Below the pieces are notes generated by a model, which was not told the origin of the DNA, searched no databases, and saw only the letters and a list, made by a program, of their open reading frames with translations. Positions 33,673 to 44,871 of a stretch of 64,000 nt of DNA are shown here, one piece after another; the first letter of the stretch is position 1; every line of letters begins with the position of its first letter. Source of the stretch: Erythroxylum novogranatense (taxonomy: Eukaryota > Streptophyta > Magnoliopsida > Malpighiales > Erythroxylaceae); NCBI GenBank assembly GCA_029891385.1, contig CM057228.1:81828964-81892963 (forward strand), read 5' to 3'. Position numbers and translations under genes: made by a program.

Positions 33673-34302
33673 GAAGGGTGAAAACGTTGGAAGGGATTTG
33701 AGGAGAATGGAAGCTTCAAATGCGAAGGCACGGAGAGGACTACGGAGAGGCAGCGAGGAAGGCGGCGAAGTGAGAAGGAAAGGGGAAGGAAGAAGAAGAA
33801 AAAGAAGAAAGAGCGGGAGACGAGAGGACGCGCTAGAGAGGAAAAGACCAAAAAGGGCCTCGGACAAAAGAGAAATCAACGGTCGGTCCGGGCAAAAAGT
33901 CCTTATTCGTGCGGACGAAGCGGTCGCTAGCATGGCGAATAAGATGAAAAACCCTAGGTTAGCCGCGTGAATAACAGCGATGCTCACGCAATGAACCACC
34001 TGTAATGAATCACGATGTAAGGATTCTACTCAGTTTGCACAATCATTCAATTAATCATCCCAAATATGAACCATTTTCTTCAATCTAATTATGCTTCATT
34101 AGGGAGAACACAGAGCTAACAAAGGGGAAACATTTTATTCAAACAGAAAGGGAAATCCTACCTACTACTCTAATTCTCTTGGTTTGATCCTCCCCACATT
34201 TAAACAATATAATCATGTTCAACAATATGAACGTTGGTATAAAACATAGCACAATTATATAGTAAATGAAGGAAAGAGAAAACCTTGCACTCAAGGTGGG
34301 TC
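33673..34302. other. Element E spacer between protease and env-like ORF
   Basis: About 630 bp where pol would lie in a complete Athila element. It holds the third polypurine-like tract (34188-34204). ORFs at 33650-33999 on both strands come from purine-rich sequence and show no domain. Confidence 0.6.
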
Positions 34303-35606
34303 TTATAGCTCGGGATGGACGACTGTTCGATATCCAAGCTCCAGCTCAGCAGCTTGGTTGCTAGTCAGTTCCACGTCCATACTCGCACCCAGATGTGCTC
34401 CTGCAAAATCATCAAAGGAGAAACTTTCCCCAAAAATATTGTCAGTGGTAGGAGTCAAAGTTTCTACAAATTCAGAACAAGCATCGTTAATCACCACATC
34501 AAGCATGTTGACACCAAGCAAGGAATAATCTTCATGGGGGTGCTTCATAGCTTCATACATGTTGAAGCTAACTTTTTGATCGCCCACTTCCATGGTGATC
34601 TTCCCTTCCTTCATACTAATCATAGTACTTGCTGTCCGAAGGAAGGGTCGTCCAAGGATCAAGGAAGTGTCATGCACCACTTCAGAGGTCATGTCCAACA
34701 CGTAAAAATCCGCAGAAACACTAAGCCTTTGACTGACCGTAATGTCCTCAATAATTCCCACGGATGCCTAAATGACCTATCGCCTAACCGAGAATAACAG
34801 ATGTGGGCTTAATACTCTTCACTCCCAAGGTCTTATATACTGACTCAGGCATCACATTTATCGTTGCCCCTAGATCTAGTAAAGCTCTACCTATGGTCAC
34901 TTTCCCTAATGTGCAAGGGATGGTAAAAGATCCGTGGTCCCGACATTTCTTGGTATCGTGGCTTAAACAAGGCTGAAACATTCGAGCTCACCTGCACTCT
35001 CTCATTGGGCCTAAACTTCTTCTTATTTGTACACAGATCCTTTAAATATTTAGCGTAGGCCGGAACTCGCTTTACCAAATCTAGCAAAGGCACATTCACT
35101 TCCACTTTCCCAAACAAGTCAATGATTTCTTTTTCATGTTGTTTTTCTCTTAAGCGCTTGCTCATCAAATAAGAGTTCGGAAAAGGGAGGTCCTTTAAGT
35201 TGACTTCCTTACTGGCAGGGTCATTTTTGCTCGATTTATCCTTATCAGTTCTTCTTCCTAATATGCTCGATGATTGCTCTTTATCCTCAATTGGTGATTG
35301 CTTCTTATTTCTCAACAATTCCTCTTCGCGATCACTCTCTGATCGCACAGCTTGCTTCTCTCTCACTTGAGGCGCTTCTTCAACCTCAATTTCCTCGGTG
35401 CATTCTTCTTCTTCAGGAATGTTGAAATGCACTTTCTTTCCACTCCTCAACTCAATTGCATTTAAACTCTTCGGGTTAATCACCGTGTTGGAGGGAATGG
35501 TCCCGCTACTTCTAGCTTGGTTGTCACTCAAATTATTAGACAATTGAGTGACATATGAGTTCAAGTTCTCGGCCTTGGTTTCCCATTGATCCATGCGTTT
35601 CTCCAA
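34303..35606 (-). pseudogene. Element E protease region and linker
   Basis: The frame 35606-34887 has NPKSLNAIELRSGKKV, an acidic/basic linker and PLLDLVKRVPAYAKYLKDLC. The next frame (34981-34784) holds the protease motif LLDLGATINVMPESV. The frame 34761-34303 holds ILGRPFLRTAS, the C-terminal protease loop, then MISMKEGKITMEVGDQ and ends VVHPEL. Two frame changes separate these. As in D, D-L-G replaces D-T/S-G, so this seems a lineage trait. In a full element RT would start just after this end. Confidence 0.83.
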
Positions 35607-35610
35607 GGCA

Positions 35611-36915
35611 CTAAAGCGGGCAGATTCTTAGTGAGTCTGTTGGATGAGGTTTGCGATGGCGTTGAATTGATTTCTTGTGGAAGTTCGTTCCTCTTTCATC
35701 AACGTCATCATACCATGCAGCAGCTTGGTTGGTGTCCTCCTTGGGTGGCGGTGGTTGTTGCCTTTCAACGCTTGTTGATCTGGGCTGGTTTGTAGATTGT
35801 CCAGCTCCACTCCCTTCTTTGAAAGCGGTTTGGTGCTCTTCCTCGTTACTCCTCCAACTAAAATTTGGGTGGGATCTCCATCCCTCATTATATGTGTTGG
35901 AATATGGGTCCCATTTCCGATCCTGTCTACCTTGATACATTGCGGAGACTTCTTCATATCTGCCAGGACAAACACTTGAAATGTGCATCACTGAGCCACA
36001 AGATTCGCAACTAGGTGCGACTAATTCAGTGGAAGGTGATAGGCGATGCACATTCAAATTCTTAAGCTCAGCCGTGATCGAGGATAACTGTGAAGTTATC
36101 CTATGCTCCAGGGAATCCACCTTTGATTCCAGGCTCTCCATCCTCTTAGTTTGAGCTGACATGGCTCCCACTTCATTCACATTCCTGGAATCGCGGACAC
36201 TATACTGTTGATGATTCAGGGCCATTCTCTTAATCAAGGCCCAAGCTTTTGGCGCGGTGAGGTCAATCAATGAACCTCCCGACGCAGCATCCAACATCCC
36301 TTTCTCTTGATTCTTCACCCCATCATAAAAATATTGAACGAGTTGTTCATCAGGGATCTGATGATGGGGCACCGAGACAACAGATCTTGAAATCATTACT
36401 AAAATCATCTGAGGACTCGTCATAATCTTGTTTGGCGTAATATATCTCCTTTCTCATTAACGACGTCCTAGAAGCTGGAAAATACTTTTCGTAAAAGCTT
36501 TCAAGTAAGTTGGCCCAACTGTGATAGCATTCGCAACATGCCTTGGGAGGCTCATGTACCACTCCGGGCCTTTCCTTCTAACGACAAATGGAAGACTTTC
36601 CACAAGACTGGTCAGATGTGCTCCTACGAGCTTCATACTCGGACGGATCATGGTGAGGGCCTCAAGATGCATGTAGGGTCCTCTCCGTTAAACCGTGAAA
36701 TTTAGGGAGAGAGTTAATCAATAAACCTTTGACTTGAAATTTACATCGGGTTAGGGCGCGAGAATGAAAGGATCGTGAGTGTACGTCCGAGGTTGTAGCT
36801 TCTCGGATGGTCCTACGTCGATGTTCGCATTGTTGTCATCTACGCGTTCACGTCACCGTTAAGACCGTGATCTCCATCTCGGGGTGGTTGGCCGGATATT
36901 CTTGTTGTTCACCAT
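35611..36915 (-). pseudogene. Element E gag
   Basis: The probable start is the ATG at 36915 (MVNNKNIRPTT), but the N-terminal 250 bp is frameshifted. Recognisable pieces are EWYMSLPRHVAN, KYFPASRTS and DEQLVQYFYDG. The long frame 36423-35611 carries the coiled coil MESLESKVDSLEHRI and an intact CCHC knuckle CESCGSVMHISSVC. It is very similar to D's gag, with the same order and spacing. Confidence 0.83.
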
Positions 36916-37200
36916 CTCGATTCTAATCGATCTAGTGTTCTAAGTCTTTCTTGCTCTCTCTTGTTCTTCCTAAGTTGTCAAGGTGTCGCTCAATTTCAGG
37001 TTGAAAATGAACTAGCCTAAGTCTACGGGCATGCACAAGAGAAGTTCACTAAGATAGCTCACTAAAACGACAGCGGATAGCAAGGCTTCAATTCACTCAA
37101 GTTATTGCGACGTGTAAGAACTTCATTGCGCGAACGAATAAAGCTGTAATGTTTCTTTGCGGCGAATATAAACTTCGCTGCGGCGACGGATGAAAAAATT
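36916..37200. other. Element E leader with unrecognisable primer site
   Basis: 285 bp between gag and the 5' LTR. Where D has a TGACGCCATTGCCGGGG primer site, E reads TTTTTTCATCCGTCGCCG on the minus strand, with no clear tRNA match. Sequence rearrangement or decay is likely. Confidence 0.55.
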
Positions 37201-38696
37201 TGATCGGCGGTTTATCGTTCAATATTAAAATCGATCCTCGAAACCGGTCAAATTAAATTTATACCAAGGATTGCAATACAGATGCAACCTCGAATTGACT
37301 CTCGAGGAACCAATGCATCAATTGATCTAGACTAGCCTAATGTTTGAATGATGCATGTAATTAAAGCAATAAAAGGGGTTTTGAGTGATTAATCTAAAAT
37401 TAAACTAGACCAAAGCAAAGATAAATATTTTAGGATTTTGAAAAGATAAGGCAATTGAAATTAAATGGGACTGAAAACAATTAATAAAACTCTCCGAAAA
37501 TGTAGCTCGGGTCATCATCGTTCAAAATAATATCGGGTTTGAAATCCACTAAGTTTGAAAATAAACCTTAATAACTCGTTAAGTCCAAGAATTAATTAAT
37601 CAACTCGATTAATTAAAACTTGTTAAAACCCTTAGTGTATGCTATGAATGATTAATGCAACAAATCATTTGAATAAAACACAACCAACTTAATCAAACAC
37701 AACTAGGCGATTAAATTAATTGATGCAATCATCCAACCGATATACATGAACTCCATGTATTTAAAACAGCATTCAACAATAATCAAACATTAACACAAAT
37801 CAAAGTTTAACGTCCTACTAAACTATAGCAAGACTCAATCGGTTATACATCGTAATAATACCAACTCGGATCGTTACAAGCTCATAAATCAAATCTAAAA
37901 CGATGTTGATTACCCTTGAAGCTCGAAGAACTCGGACCTCTGTTACATTTCCGGAGACTAAGAGTTTAGCCGCTCATGACTCGGATGACTCCATCATTCT
38001 TTGGAGAATCACCGATAGTCATGATCGAACGACGAACCGGAAGATGAAGGCAATGAACGTGGAATCTTGGAGATGAAAAAGATGAAAGGCGGTGAGCGTC
38101 GTGCTGCGAACTCAAACAAACACAATATAAAACTATCAAAACTAAAACAGAGAAGAAAAAGGAAACAAACAGAGAAAATAGTGAGCGAAGAACGAAAACT
38201 GGAGAAGGCGAAGAAGAAACCAGAATGCGGCGCTTTTCATTTGCCCTAAATGGTAAGGTTTTATAGGGGGCTATGCGGGCGGGTCGAAATAAAGGATACT
38301 TTTGCCATTTTGGTCCGGGTCACCCGACATTATTCCAAGGCGAATGATATGAGTTCGTCAAGGCGAATGAATTTAGTCACTAATCGCGTGAATGAATTAA
38401 ACACCATTAATTAGCCATGGCGAATGGAGAGTCTGATTCGTCCCGTGAACTCATGGCGTGTTGACTTCTTAATTGTTGACTACTTTGGTCCTACAAAATA
38501 CAACCCATTTGCAGTATCAATTGTCCCAATAAAGATTATGCGAATTAATGACAAATGACAACAAAATCGACAATGTGCAATTTATCAAAACTCAATATGC
38601 GGGACCAAAATAAACATAAAATCATAAATCGAGTCAACAGATGCATAATTACTAAAGAAAACGGGCCTAATTTATAGTATAAATTTGGTCCAATCA
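37201..38696 (-). repeat. 5' LTR of element E
   Basis: About 1.5 kb, TGATCGGCGG to CCAATCA. On the minus strand CCTATAAAACC at about 38257-38267 is a good LTR TATA box, conserved in the other copy at 30628-30638. The GGGGG target duplication follows at 38697-38701. Confidence 0.9.
38257..38267 (-). promoter_or_regulatory. Candidate TATA box of element E 5' LTR
   Basis: The minus strand has CTATAAAACCTTACC, present in both LTRs of E. It lies about 430 bp into the LTR from its outer end, a plausible U3/R border. Confidence 0.5.
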
Positions 38697-38705
38697 GGGG
38701 GCTTA

Positions 38706-39117
38706 TGGTCGGGTCGGCTATATTTGGGCCCGAGCCCAATTACAACAACCCACAGGCCGATCAGTCAGTCCTACACCTATTGATTAATCTAGGCTTGATC
38801 CACACATCCGAGGCCCATTAGCAGAAGGCAATCTCCCATGCAAACACGTAAAAACCTAAACCTAACTGCAAAATCATATAAAAGGTATTATTCTCCCATA
38901 ATCGAGGTACGAGATCATAACCTAATTTGCTTTTCTCTGCATCGATTCCCACCTTCACCAGAAAACTTACTTGAGCGTCGGAGGGGCTAATCGGGACGTC
39001 ACCCCCGACGAGCCTTCCTTGTTTTGCAGGTATATTTACGTCGAAGAACAACGCAGAAGGTTGCCAACTCATGGATCCAAGCGAACGCGTCACTGCTTCG
39101 ACTGAATCCGTGAACCA
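38706..39117 (+). repeat. 3' LTR of gypsy F
   Basis: 412 bp, TGGTCGGGTCGG to GTGAACCA, nearly the same as 20114-20526 except for a changed stretch near 39080-39115. It is followed by AAATT at 39118-39122, the right copy of F's target duplication. Confidence 0.9.
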
Positions 39118-39122
39118 AAATT

Positions 39123-40916
39123 AAATCAAATTAATCAGGGTTTGTACAAAATTATGTTTATTATGTTAATCCACAAAAATAATGATAAAATTATATCATT
39201 CTCTCACTTGGACAACATAAGCAACATCAATGAACAACAGAAACAAATCCTCAAATTAATATATAACAAGATGTGGCCACAATAGGATGTCAAAATAGAG
39301 CCAACAATCTCTAAATCATAAGTCCTAAATGAGGTTACAAGTACCTCAACAGTATAGAAATCAGACTTGATTGGAGTACTGATAACATATATGCAAGATA
39401 CTCATACCTTAATGACTTAAACAAAATGTGTCATAAAGAAATGTACAAAACATGGTGATCTGTTTCTGCAATTCTAAATAAAATGGCCCAAGCATCCACT
39501 CAAGATGCCAATTGAGATATAACAAAATATCTCAGAAAAACAAAACGAAACTGGGTACAAGATGTCTCCAACAAAATGCCATATATATTCAAACATTTAA
39601 ACGTATCTATGCAGTATATCAATAAAGTATATGACAATAACAATAATAGCAACAATCATAAGCAAAAGTCTTTAGACTGAATGAAAAAATAGTTAAATAC
39701 AATGTTGCTATAAAAACTAACCAGGGTTCGAAATAGTAGTAGTCAATTTTTTGTTGCGTCTTTGTCACTTTACTTTACGGAAAATAACAATGGATTTAAT
39801 TGTTCCATAATTTTCAAGTATTTGTCCATACAATTATTGAATCTAGCATGTTACAATCCTAGGTTTAATTAATTGTATTAATTAATTATGAAATTAATCT
39901 GTGATTTTGTGTCAATTATTTTTCAATGGGTATCAAAGCCAGGTTAATCCTAATTGTGACTGCTAATGTTGGGTAATTTCGATATTAGTTTTTTCATTTT
40001 TTTGTTAATTTGTTAATTTTGAAATATGTTTTGTTAATTTATGTTAAATCGATTTTATTGTTGTTGGTTTGTTTCGGTTTGGTATTGAATTTTCTGTTTA
40101 TTTTTTAAAACCCCATAACCCAAAAACAAACCATGAAAACCATTCTATTTTTAAAAATAAAATCGTATCTTTCAAATTTTTTCGAACCTTTTCAGTAGCT
40201 TTTTTTTTTCATAAAATTGATTGAGGGCTTTGATAGATCGTTAAACTTTGACACAAATTGTCGCACTAGAAGAATATAGTAGCTCCATCATCAAACTTGT
40301 ACTGAAACTCCATTAATTCCTTCCTTTTCTCTCAGCTTGAAAGTATAGATCATAGTCCAAGATGAATTTGAATGTGTCAAAGCTTTCTTCTCTCAATCAA
40401 TAAGCATGTCTCTGTTTTACTTGCAGAGTTTATCTGTAAATTAGAATTCTCCAAAGTCTTCATTTCTTGATTTATATGAATGCAACAATGTCTTAATACA
40501 AGTTGATGAGGACAATTATGACAGATGAAACGTCTTTTAAAGGAATAGATCTTGAAATGAGTTGAGAATGGGAAGAAATTGGTTTGAGTAATGTATGACG
40601 TATTACATACAATAAAGGAGAAGCAGACCTGCACTATATTAATATTTACGTGGTAGTTTCCTGAGTCTTTCGATTGTGCGATTTTTATTTCCGCAACGTG
40701 TGCCTTAAACTTGGTAGGAGTGGAAGTTCAAATGCCGAGAAATTTGACGGAAATAGGAAGGCAAGAGAAAAGCGTTACCCTTGTTGTTGATATAGAATTA
40801 GTAAGAATTTAATCATGGAACGCACTAAAAATGTTAGTCAACAAAAGTTGGCATTCAGAGCATACATTCTGAATTAACAAAATGAGCAAAAGTCAACTTC
40901 AAATACATATAAGCGA

Positions 40917-40949
<33 letters not shown>

Positions 40950-41444
40950 GTCAAGTGGGTGGGTTTTTTTCCCAATAAAAGAATTACATTTTACGCGTAT
41001 GAGTTTGGATACACTCAAGCTATGCTGGTCAAATGTTTCATGTTCCAACAGGATTATTTTGTGAAAGAAGACTCTTTCATCTATCCACTCCTAAATTATT
41101 TGTTCACAGATGTCTATAAAAAACACGTGTTTGGGTGAAAATTATAAGGTCTAATTTAAAGAAGTGCTTGTTTGTGTTCCAGTCATTCATTGTTTTTGTT
41201 TTTATCACCTAACATGTGATCAGTCAACTCAAAACAAAGAGCAATTGGCAGGTACACTTCCTGTCATTAATATTCTTTATTGTCCAATCAGAGAAATATT
41301 CTTTGTTCTCAACATTTTATTTCCGCCCACCGAACTCGAAAAGATGGATTAGTTTCACCCGGTGAGAACTTCATTAAAAATTTTAATATTTTGATAATAT
41401 AATAAAATTTTTATGATTATGACCTGACTTCCCAATTGCTAATT
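39123..41444. other. Intergenic DNA upstream of the BAHD gene
   Basis: About 2.3 kb of AT-rich DNA. One trace of a Copia element is GGTATCAAAGCCAGG near 39931-39945, like a primer-binding site, but no LTR pair or coding region goes with it. A (TA)n microsatellite lies at 40921-40950. Short ORFs at 40377 and 41164 have no recognisable domain. Confidence 0.55.
40921..40950. repeat. (TA)n microsatellite
   Basis: Thirteen or so TA units about 600 bp upstream of the BAHD gene. Confidence 0.9.
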
Positions 41445-41454
41445 CTATATATAG
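41445..41454 (+). promoter_or_regulatory. TATA box of the BAHD gene
   Basis: CTATATATAG lies 108-117 bp upstream of the ATG at 41562. A transcription start about 30 bp downstream would give a leader of about 80 bp, normal for a plant gene. Confidence 0.7.
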
Positions 41455-41561
41455 TTGTCCAGATGTATCACCCTTTTGCGACTACCAAGTAGAACTCTTA
41501 TCATCAACCACAAACTAGCTAGTACCTCTTGCTATTCTTCTTTTCCGAGTTAGAGAAAATA

Positions 41562-42866
41562 ATGGAGATTCAAGTGGAACAGTTATCTCGAAACATTATC
41601 AAGCCATCTTCTCAAACACCTAACCATCTTCGCCACTGCCAATTCTCCTCTCTTGATCAGATCATGGTTCAGCTTTTCTCGCCATCTCTCCTTTTCTATG
41701 ATGGAAACTCGAATATCACCAACAAAGAAAGATGTGAAAAGCTGAAGAAATCCTTGTCCGAGACCTTAACCCTGTTTTACCCTTTCGCAGGACGTGTCAT
41801 AGGCAACTCACACATAGAGTGCAATGATGAGGGAGTTCCTTTTGTGGAAGCTAAGGCCAAGGGCACCCTCCTCGAACTCCTTCATAACCCATATTGCAAT
41901 CATCTAAACAAGTTGCTTCCATTTGAGGTAACCGAGCCTAGTGACTTGGTTGCTTTTGTCCAGGTAACTTATTTTGACTGCGGCGGAATAGCAATTGGGG
42001 TTGGTACGTCGCACAAGATTGCTGATGCCCTATCGGTAGCTACATTCCAAAACACTTGGGCTGCCATTGCTCGAGGTGACAGCAACATAAACGTGCCTCG
42101 TTTCGAAGCAGCCAGATACTTTTCACCCATCAACACATCTGAATTTGATCCTTGTTTTGAGCTTCTCAACGGTGAGAACAACATGATTGTATCACAGAGG
42201 TTCTTATTCAAAGCCTCCAGTGTAGCAGCTCTCAGAGATAATTACGCTAAAGGTAATAGCATCGGCCACCAGCCGACACGAATTGAGAGCTTAACAGCTT
42301 TCCTATGCAGAAGGATCATTGCTTCATCTCAAGAAACAGCGAAAGGTGACGGAGTTTACATTGTGAAACACGCGTTAAACTTGCGTTCAAGGATGAATCC
42401 ACCTCTTCCCAATCACTACATAGGAAATTATGTATACGAGCCTGCGGTGGCGGTGGTTGACGTGAAGATGAATGTCGACGACGCATGCTACAGTGTGTCA
42501 AATCAAATGAGAGAAGCCATCAGAAAAGTGGACACAGAATTTGTTAAAATACTTCAAGATGGAGAGGAACATCTGAAAATGATGAAGGAGAGGGCTGAGG
42601 CACAGGGTAGTGGAAAAGTGACCTCAATTAGCTTCAGTTCTTGTTGTAGACTTCCATTTTATGAAACTGACTTTGGATGGGGAAAGCCTGCATGGTCAGG
42701 CCTGGGGTCCCTGCCTTACAAAAATTTAGTCATGCTCTATGACGCCAAAGAACAAGGTGATATAGTGGCCAACATTTACTTGGAAAAGGAAGACATGACC
42801 AGGTTTGAAAAAGATCACGAACTTGCTGCTCATGTGTCTCCTATTAACCCGGGATCCGAAATCTGA
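41562..42866 (+). CDS. BAHD-family acyl-CoA acyltransferase (vinorine-synthase-like)
   Basis: Encodes 434 residues, the usual BAHD length, in one exon. BAHD enzymes are cytosolic and move an acyl group from acyl-CoA to an alcohol or amine of a specialised metabolite. The catalytic motif HxxxD is HKIAD at residues 151-155. The structural motif DFGWG is at 370-374. YPFAGR is at 73-78, and NLRSRMNPPLPNHYIGN starts at 273. The start SLDQIMVQLFSPSLLFYD and the RIESLTAFLCRR segment fit the clade that includes vinorine synthase and other alkaloid or alcohol acetyltransferases; the substrate cannot be told. The ATG at 41562 is chosen because the longer frame upstream begins with TTG. No stop or frameshift occurs, and it is the only intact gene here. 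Confidence 0.95.
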   Translation: MEIQVEQLSRNIIKPSSQTPNHLRHCQFSSLDQIMVQLFSPSLLFYDGNSNITNKERCEKLKKSLSETLTLFYPFAGRVIGNSHIECNDEGVPFVEAKAKGTLLELLHNPYCNHLNKLLPFEVTEPSDLVAFVQVTYFDCGGIAIGVGTSHKIADALSVATFQNTWAAIARGDSNINVPRFEAARYFSPINTSEFDPCFELLNGENNMIVSQRFLFKASSVAALRDNYAKGNSIGHQPTRIESLTAFLCRRIIASSQETAKGDGVYIVKHALNLRSRMNPPLPNHYIGNYVYEPAVAVVDVKMNVDDACYSVSNQMREAIRKVDTEFVKILQDGEEHLKMMKERAEAQGSGKVTSISFSSCCRLPFYETDFGWGKPAWSGLGSLPYKNLVMLYDAKEQGDIVANIYLEKEDMTRFEKDHELAAHVSPINPGSEI

Positions 42867-43061
42867 ATTTAGCTAGCTGACCAAAGTTGATAATGGTTTG
42901 AGCTAGCTCATATTTAGTTCTCTTTGCGTTTTCATCTGGTATACAACAATATGTTTCACTTTATCAATTTCTTATGTTTCAAATTACAACAATTAATGAG
43001 CCTGTTATCATATATGAAGGAGATTTGATTTGATGGAAAAAAGTCAACATATATATCGTAC

Positions 43062-43067
43062 AATAAA
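43062..43067 (+). terminator. Candidate polyadenylation signal of the BAHD gene
   Basis: AATAAA 196 bp after the stop codon, a usual 3' UTR length in plants. Plant signals are loose, so this is only a candidate. Confidence 0.4.
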
Positions 43068-44571
43068 TAGGGTTCGGGATAAGTAGATAGGAGAAAGATA
43101 CCAATCTCGCAATAATGTACTTATTGATCTACCAAGAAAACAGTCTGAATTCGTACATTGAACATTATCACAAGTTGTCTCTTTGACGCTATTTTGCTTG
43201 GACCTCGTTTGGTCAATCGGCGGGAATAATTTCCCGAAACAAAATATCGGTGAATAACTTAAATATATTCGGATTCTAATTCATTTTATGGCGTTATTAA
43301 ATGAAGACTGGCTCGTATATACCAAGAAAACGGAAAACAATTGCTACTAAAGTTTAAAGATGACCGTCTCATCAAGGAGTTCAGATCTTTTGTCTAATAT
43401 TTTGGTATTTTATTGTGTCCAATAAATCACAACTATTTACTTACGTGAGTCTCGTATAAGTCATGCGTAGACCTGTGTGAATCCCACAAAATAATATTAC
43501 TCTATTTTATAAGACAAAATAAAACAAAATAATATTAAAAATAGAAACTTATCCCCTCGTTTAGGCACCAAACCACGATCGATACAGTAATGTTCTGGGA
43601 GATATAACTAGGTAAAGTTAAAATCCTACTTCGATACTATGGGCCTACCCATACATACAACAACAATCCCATTTGGAGATAAACTCCTATGCACCTTCCA
43701 TTGGATTCTCCTTTCCTATTTTTGATTTCTTAAATCAAGTCCGTTTGGAATTTGGACACTTGTACAGTTGTACTTGCTTTGTTTTTTCTTCTTCGTCTTG
43801 CGTGTACAATTCCCATTTCCATTCTTATTAATGCTTTTGACAGATCGCGAGTGGGCACGCAATCGCATCGAGGGGAAAAAATTTTCTGTTCCAAAAGAGC
43901 ATGCCATCTCAGTATTATTAATTAATAAACTTAAAGTTCAAATACAAATAGGAATGAAACAATTGTAACATCATCCTCTTTGATTTTTATGTTAAAATTT
44001 TTCCTTTCAGATTATATTTCTTTTTAATTTAATATTATTCAAAAGATCATTGAATTTTTATATTTTATTTAATTCAAAATTTATATTATAATTTTATTAT
44101 TTATATTAAAATTATTCTAATCTGAATTTAATAATAAATTTTATTTAAATAGTTTAAACAAAATTTACTAAATATTATTTAAAATATTTTAATATTATAA
44201 AGAGATTTTTAAATAATATTATATTATAAAACTAATTTTCTAAAATAAGTAAAACCTAAAGGTACGTAGAATTTTTTAATATTAAATTTAATATTGAATA
44301 TTTTATTTTCTTTTTCTTTTTCTTTTTCTTTTTCTTTTTCTTTTTATTGTTAATTTGAATTCTTATTAATTTTTTAAAATAAGAATTGAATTAAGCCAAA
44401 AAAAATAAATCAATATGAAATGCAATACCGAGAGGTTGCGAGTTCCAAACCAAAGTTACGACACTATGCTACCTAACAGCTAATAATTGCTACAAACAAC
44501 CACCTAGTACCACCACAAATCAATGCAATTTGGATCTAAAGAGAGCTTGTCATAAAATATGTATTTTAATA
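43068..44571. other. Intergenic DNA downstream of the BAHD gene
   Basis: AT-rich, with no gene or element recognised. Near 43980-44290 it is almost pure A/T. A (CTTTTT)n stretch lies at about 44310-44346. Confidence 0.6.
44310..44346. repeat. (CTTTTT)n simple repeat
   Basis: About six hexamer units in an A/T-rich setting. Confidence 0.9.
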
Positions 44572-44869
44572 CTCCCTTCGTTTTATAATAAGAATCGTTT
44601 TAGATATATTTTAATTATTTAAAATAAGTGTCATTCTTGACTTTGTATGCATACTTATAACTTTTCTTCCAAAATTAACCTTTCATTTATCTGTCATCTT
44701 AATTATACAGATCACAATTTCAAGACAATTTCTCTCACAATTTCATTTAAGATGTTGATTACCGAGTTAATTTTATGGAAATATTAATAAGGGTATATCT
44801 ATAATTTTATTAGCTTTCATAATAAGCGTATATTTTTCTAAAACGACTCTTATTATGAAACGGAGGGAG
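44572..44869. mobile_element. Stowaway-type MITE (Tc1/mariner)
   Basis: 298 bp with terminal inverted repeats: left CTCCCTTCGTTTTATAATAA and, on the opposite strand, right CTCCCTCCGTTTCATAATAA. The TIRs are about 33 bp with three mismatches, flanked by TA at both ends (44570-44571, 44870-44871). The CTCCCTCCGT terminus and TA duplication are the signature of Stowaway elements, which are moved by mariner-like transposases. It has no coding capacity. It lies about 1.7 kb downstream of the BAHD gene. Confidence 0.93.
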
Positions 44870-44871
44870 TA

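Larger units (their letters stand above)
29569..38696 (-). mobile_element. Element E: Athila-like gypsy with gag, protease and env-like ORF but no pol, minus strand
   Basis: A 9.1-kb LTR element with a GGGGG target duplication, inserted in the polypurine tract of F. Gag and protease are close relatives of D's. Downstream is an env-like ORF remnant. RT, RNase H and integrase are absent: after the protease the coding sequence ends at 34303. The LTRs are about 1.5 kb. The primer site is unrecognisable, so the copy is non-autonomous and probably dead. Confidence 0.88.
20114..39117 (+). mobile_element. Gypsy element F (Tat-like), complete ends, plus strand, interrupted by E
   Basis: A Ty3/gypsy element of about 9.9 kb without its 9.1-kb insertion E. 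In order: 5' LTR, primer site, gag, protease, RT, RNase H and integrase remnants, a 78-bp tandem array, an antisense reading region, polypurine tract and 3' LTR. The PBS type, short LTRs and long 3' region with an antisense ORF match the Tat branch of plant gypsy elements. All sense genes carry frameshifts, so it is non-autonomous as written. Confidence 0.9.

Noticed and set aside
33650..33999. Basic 106-codon plus-strand ORF and its antisense partner in element E
   Set aside because: Purine-rich stretch with no domain; the gene order of E makes the minus strand the coding strand.
41164..41352. 62-codon ORF upstream of the BAHD gene
   Set aside because: It lies upstream of the TATA box and has no recognisable motif.
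41529..41561. Extended BAHD start 11 codons upstream
   Set aside because: The upstream codon is TTG; the first ATG at 41562 gives the normal BAHD N-terminus.
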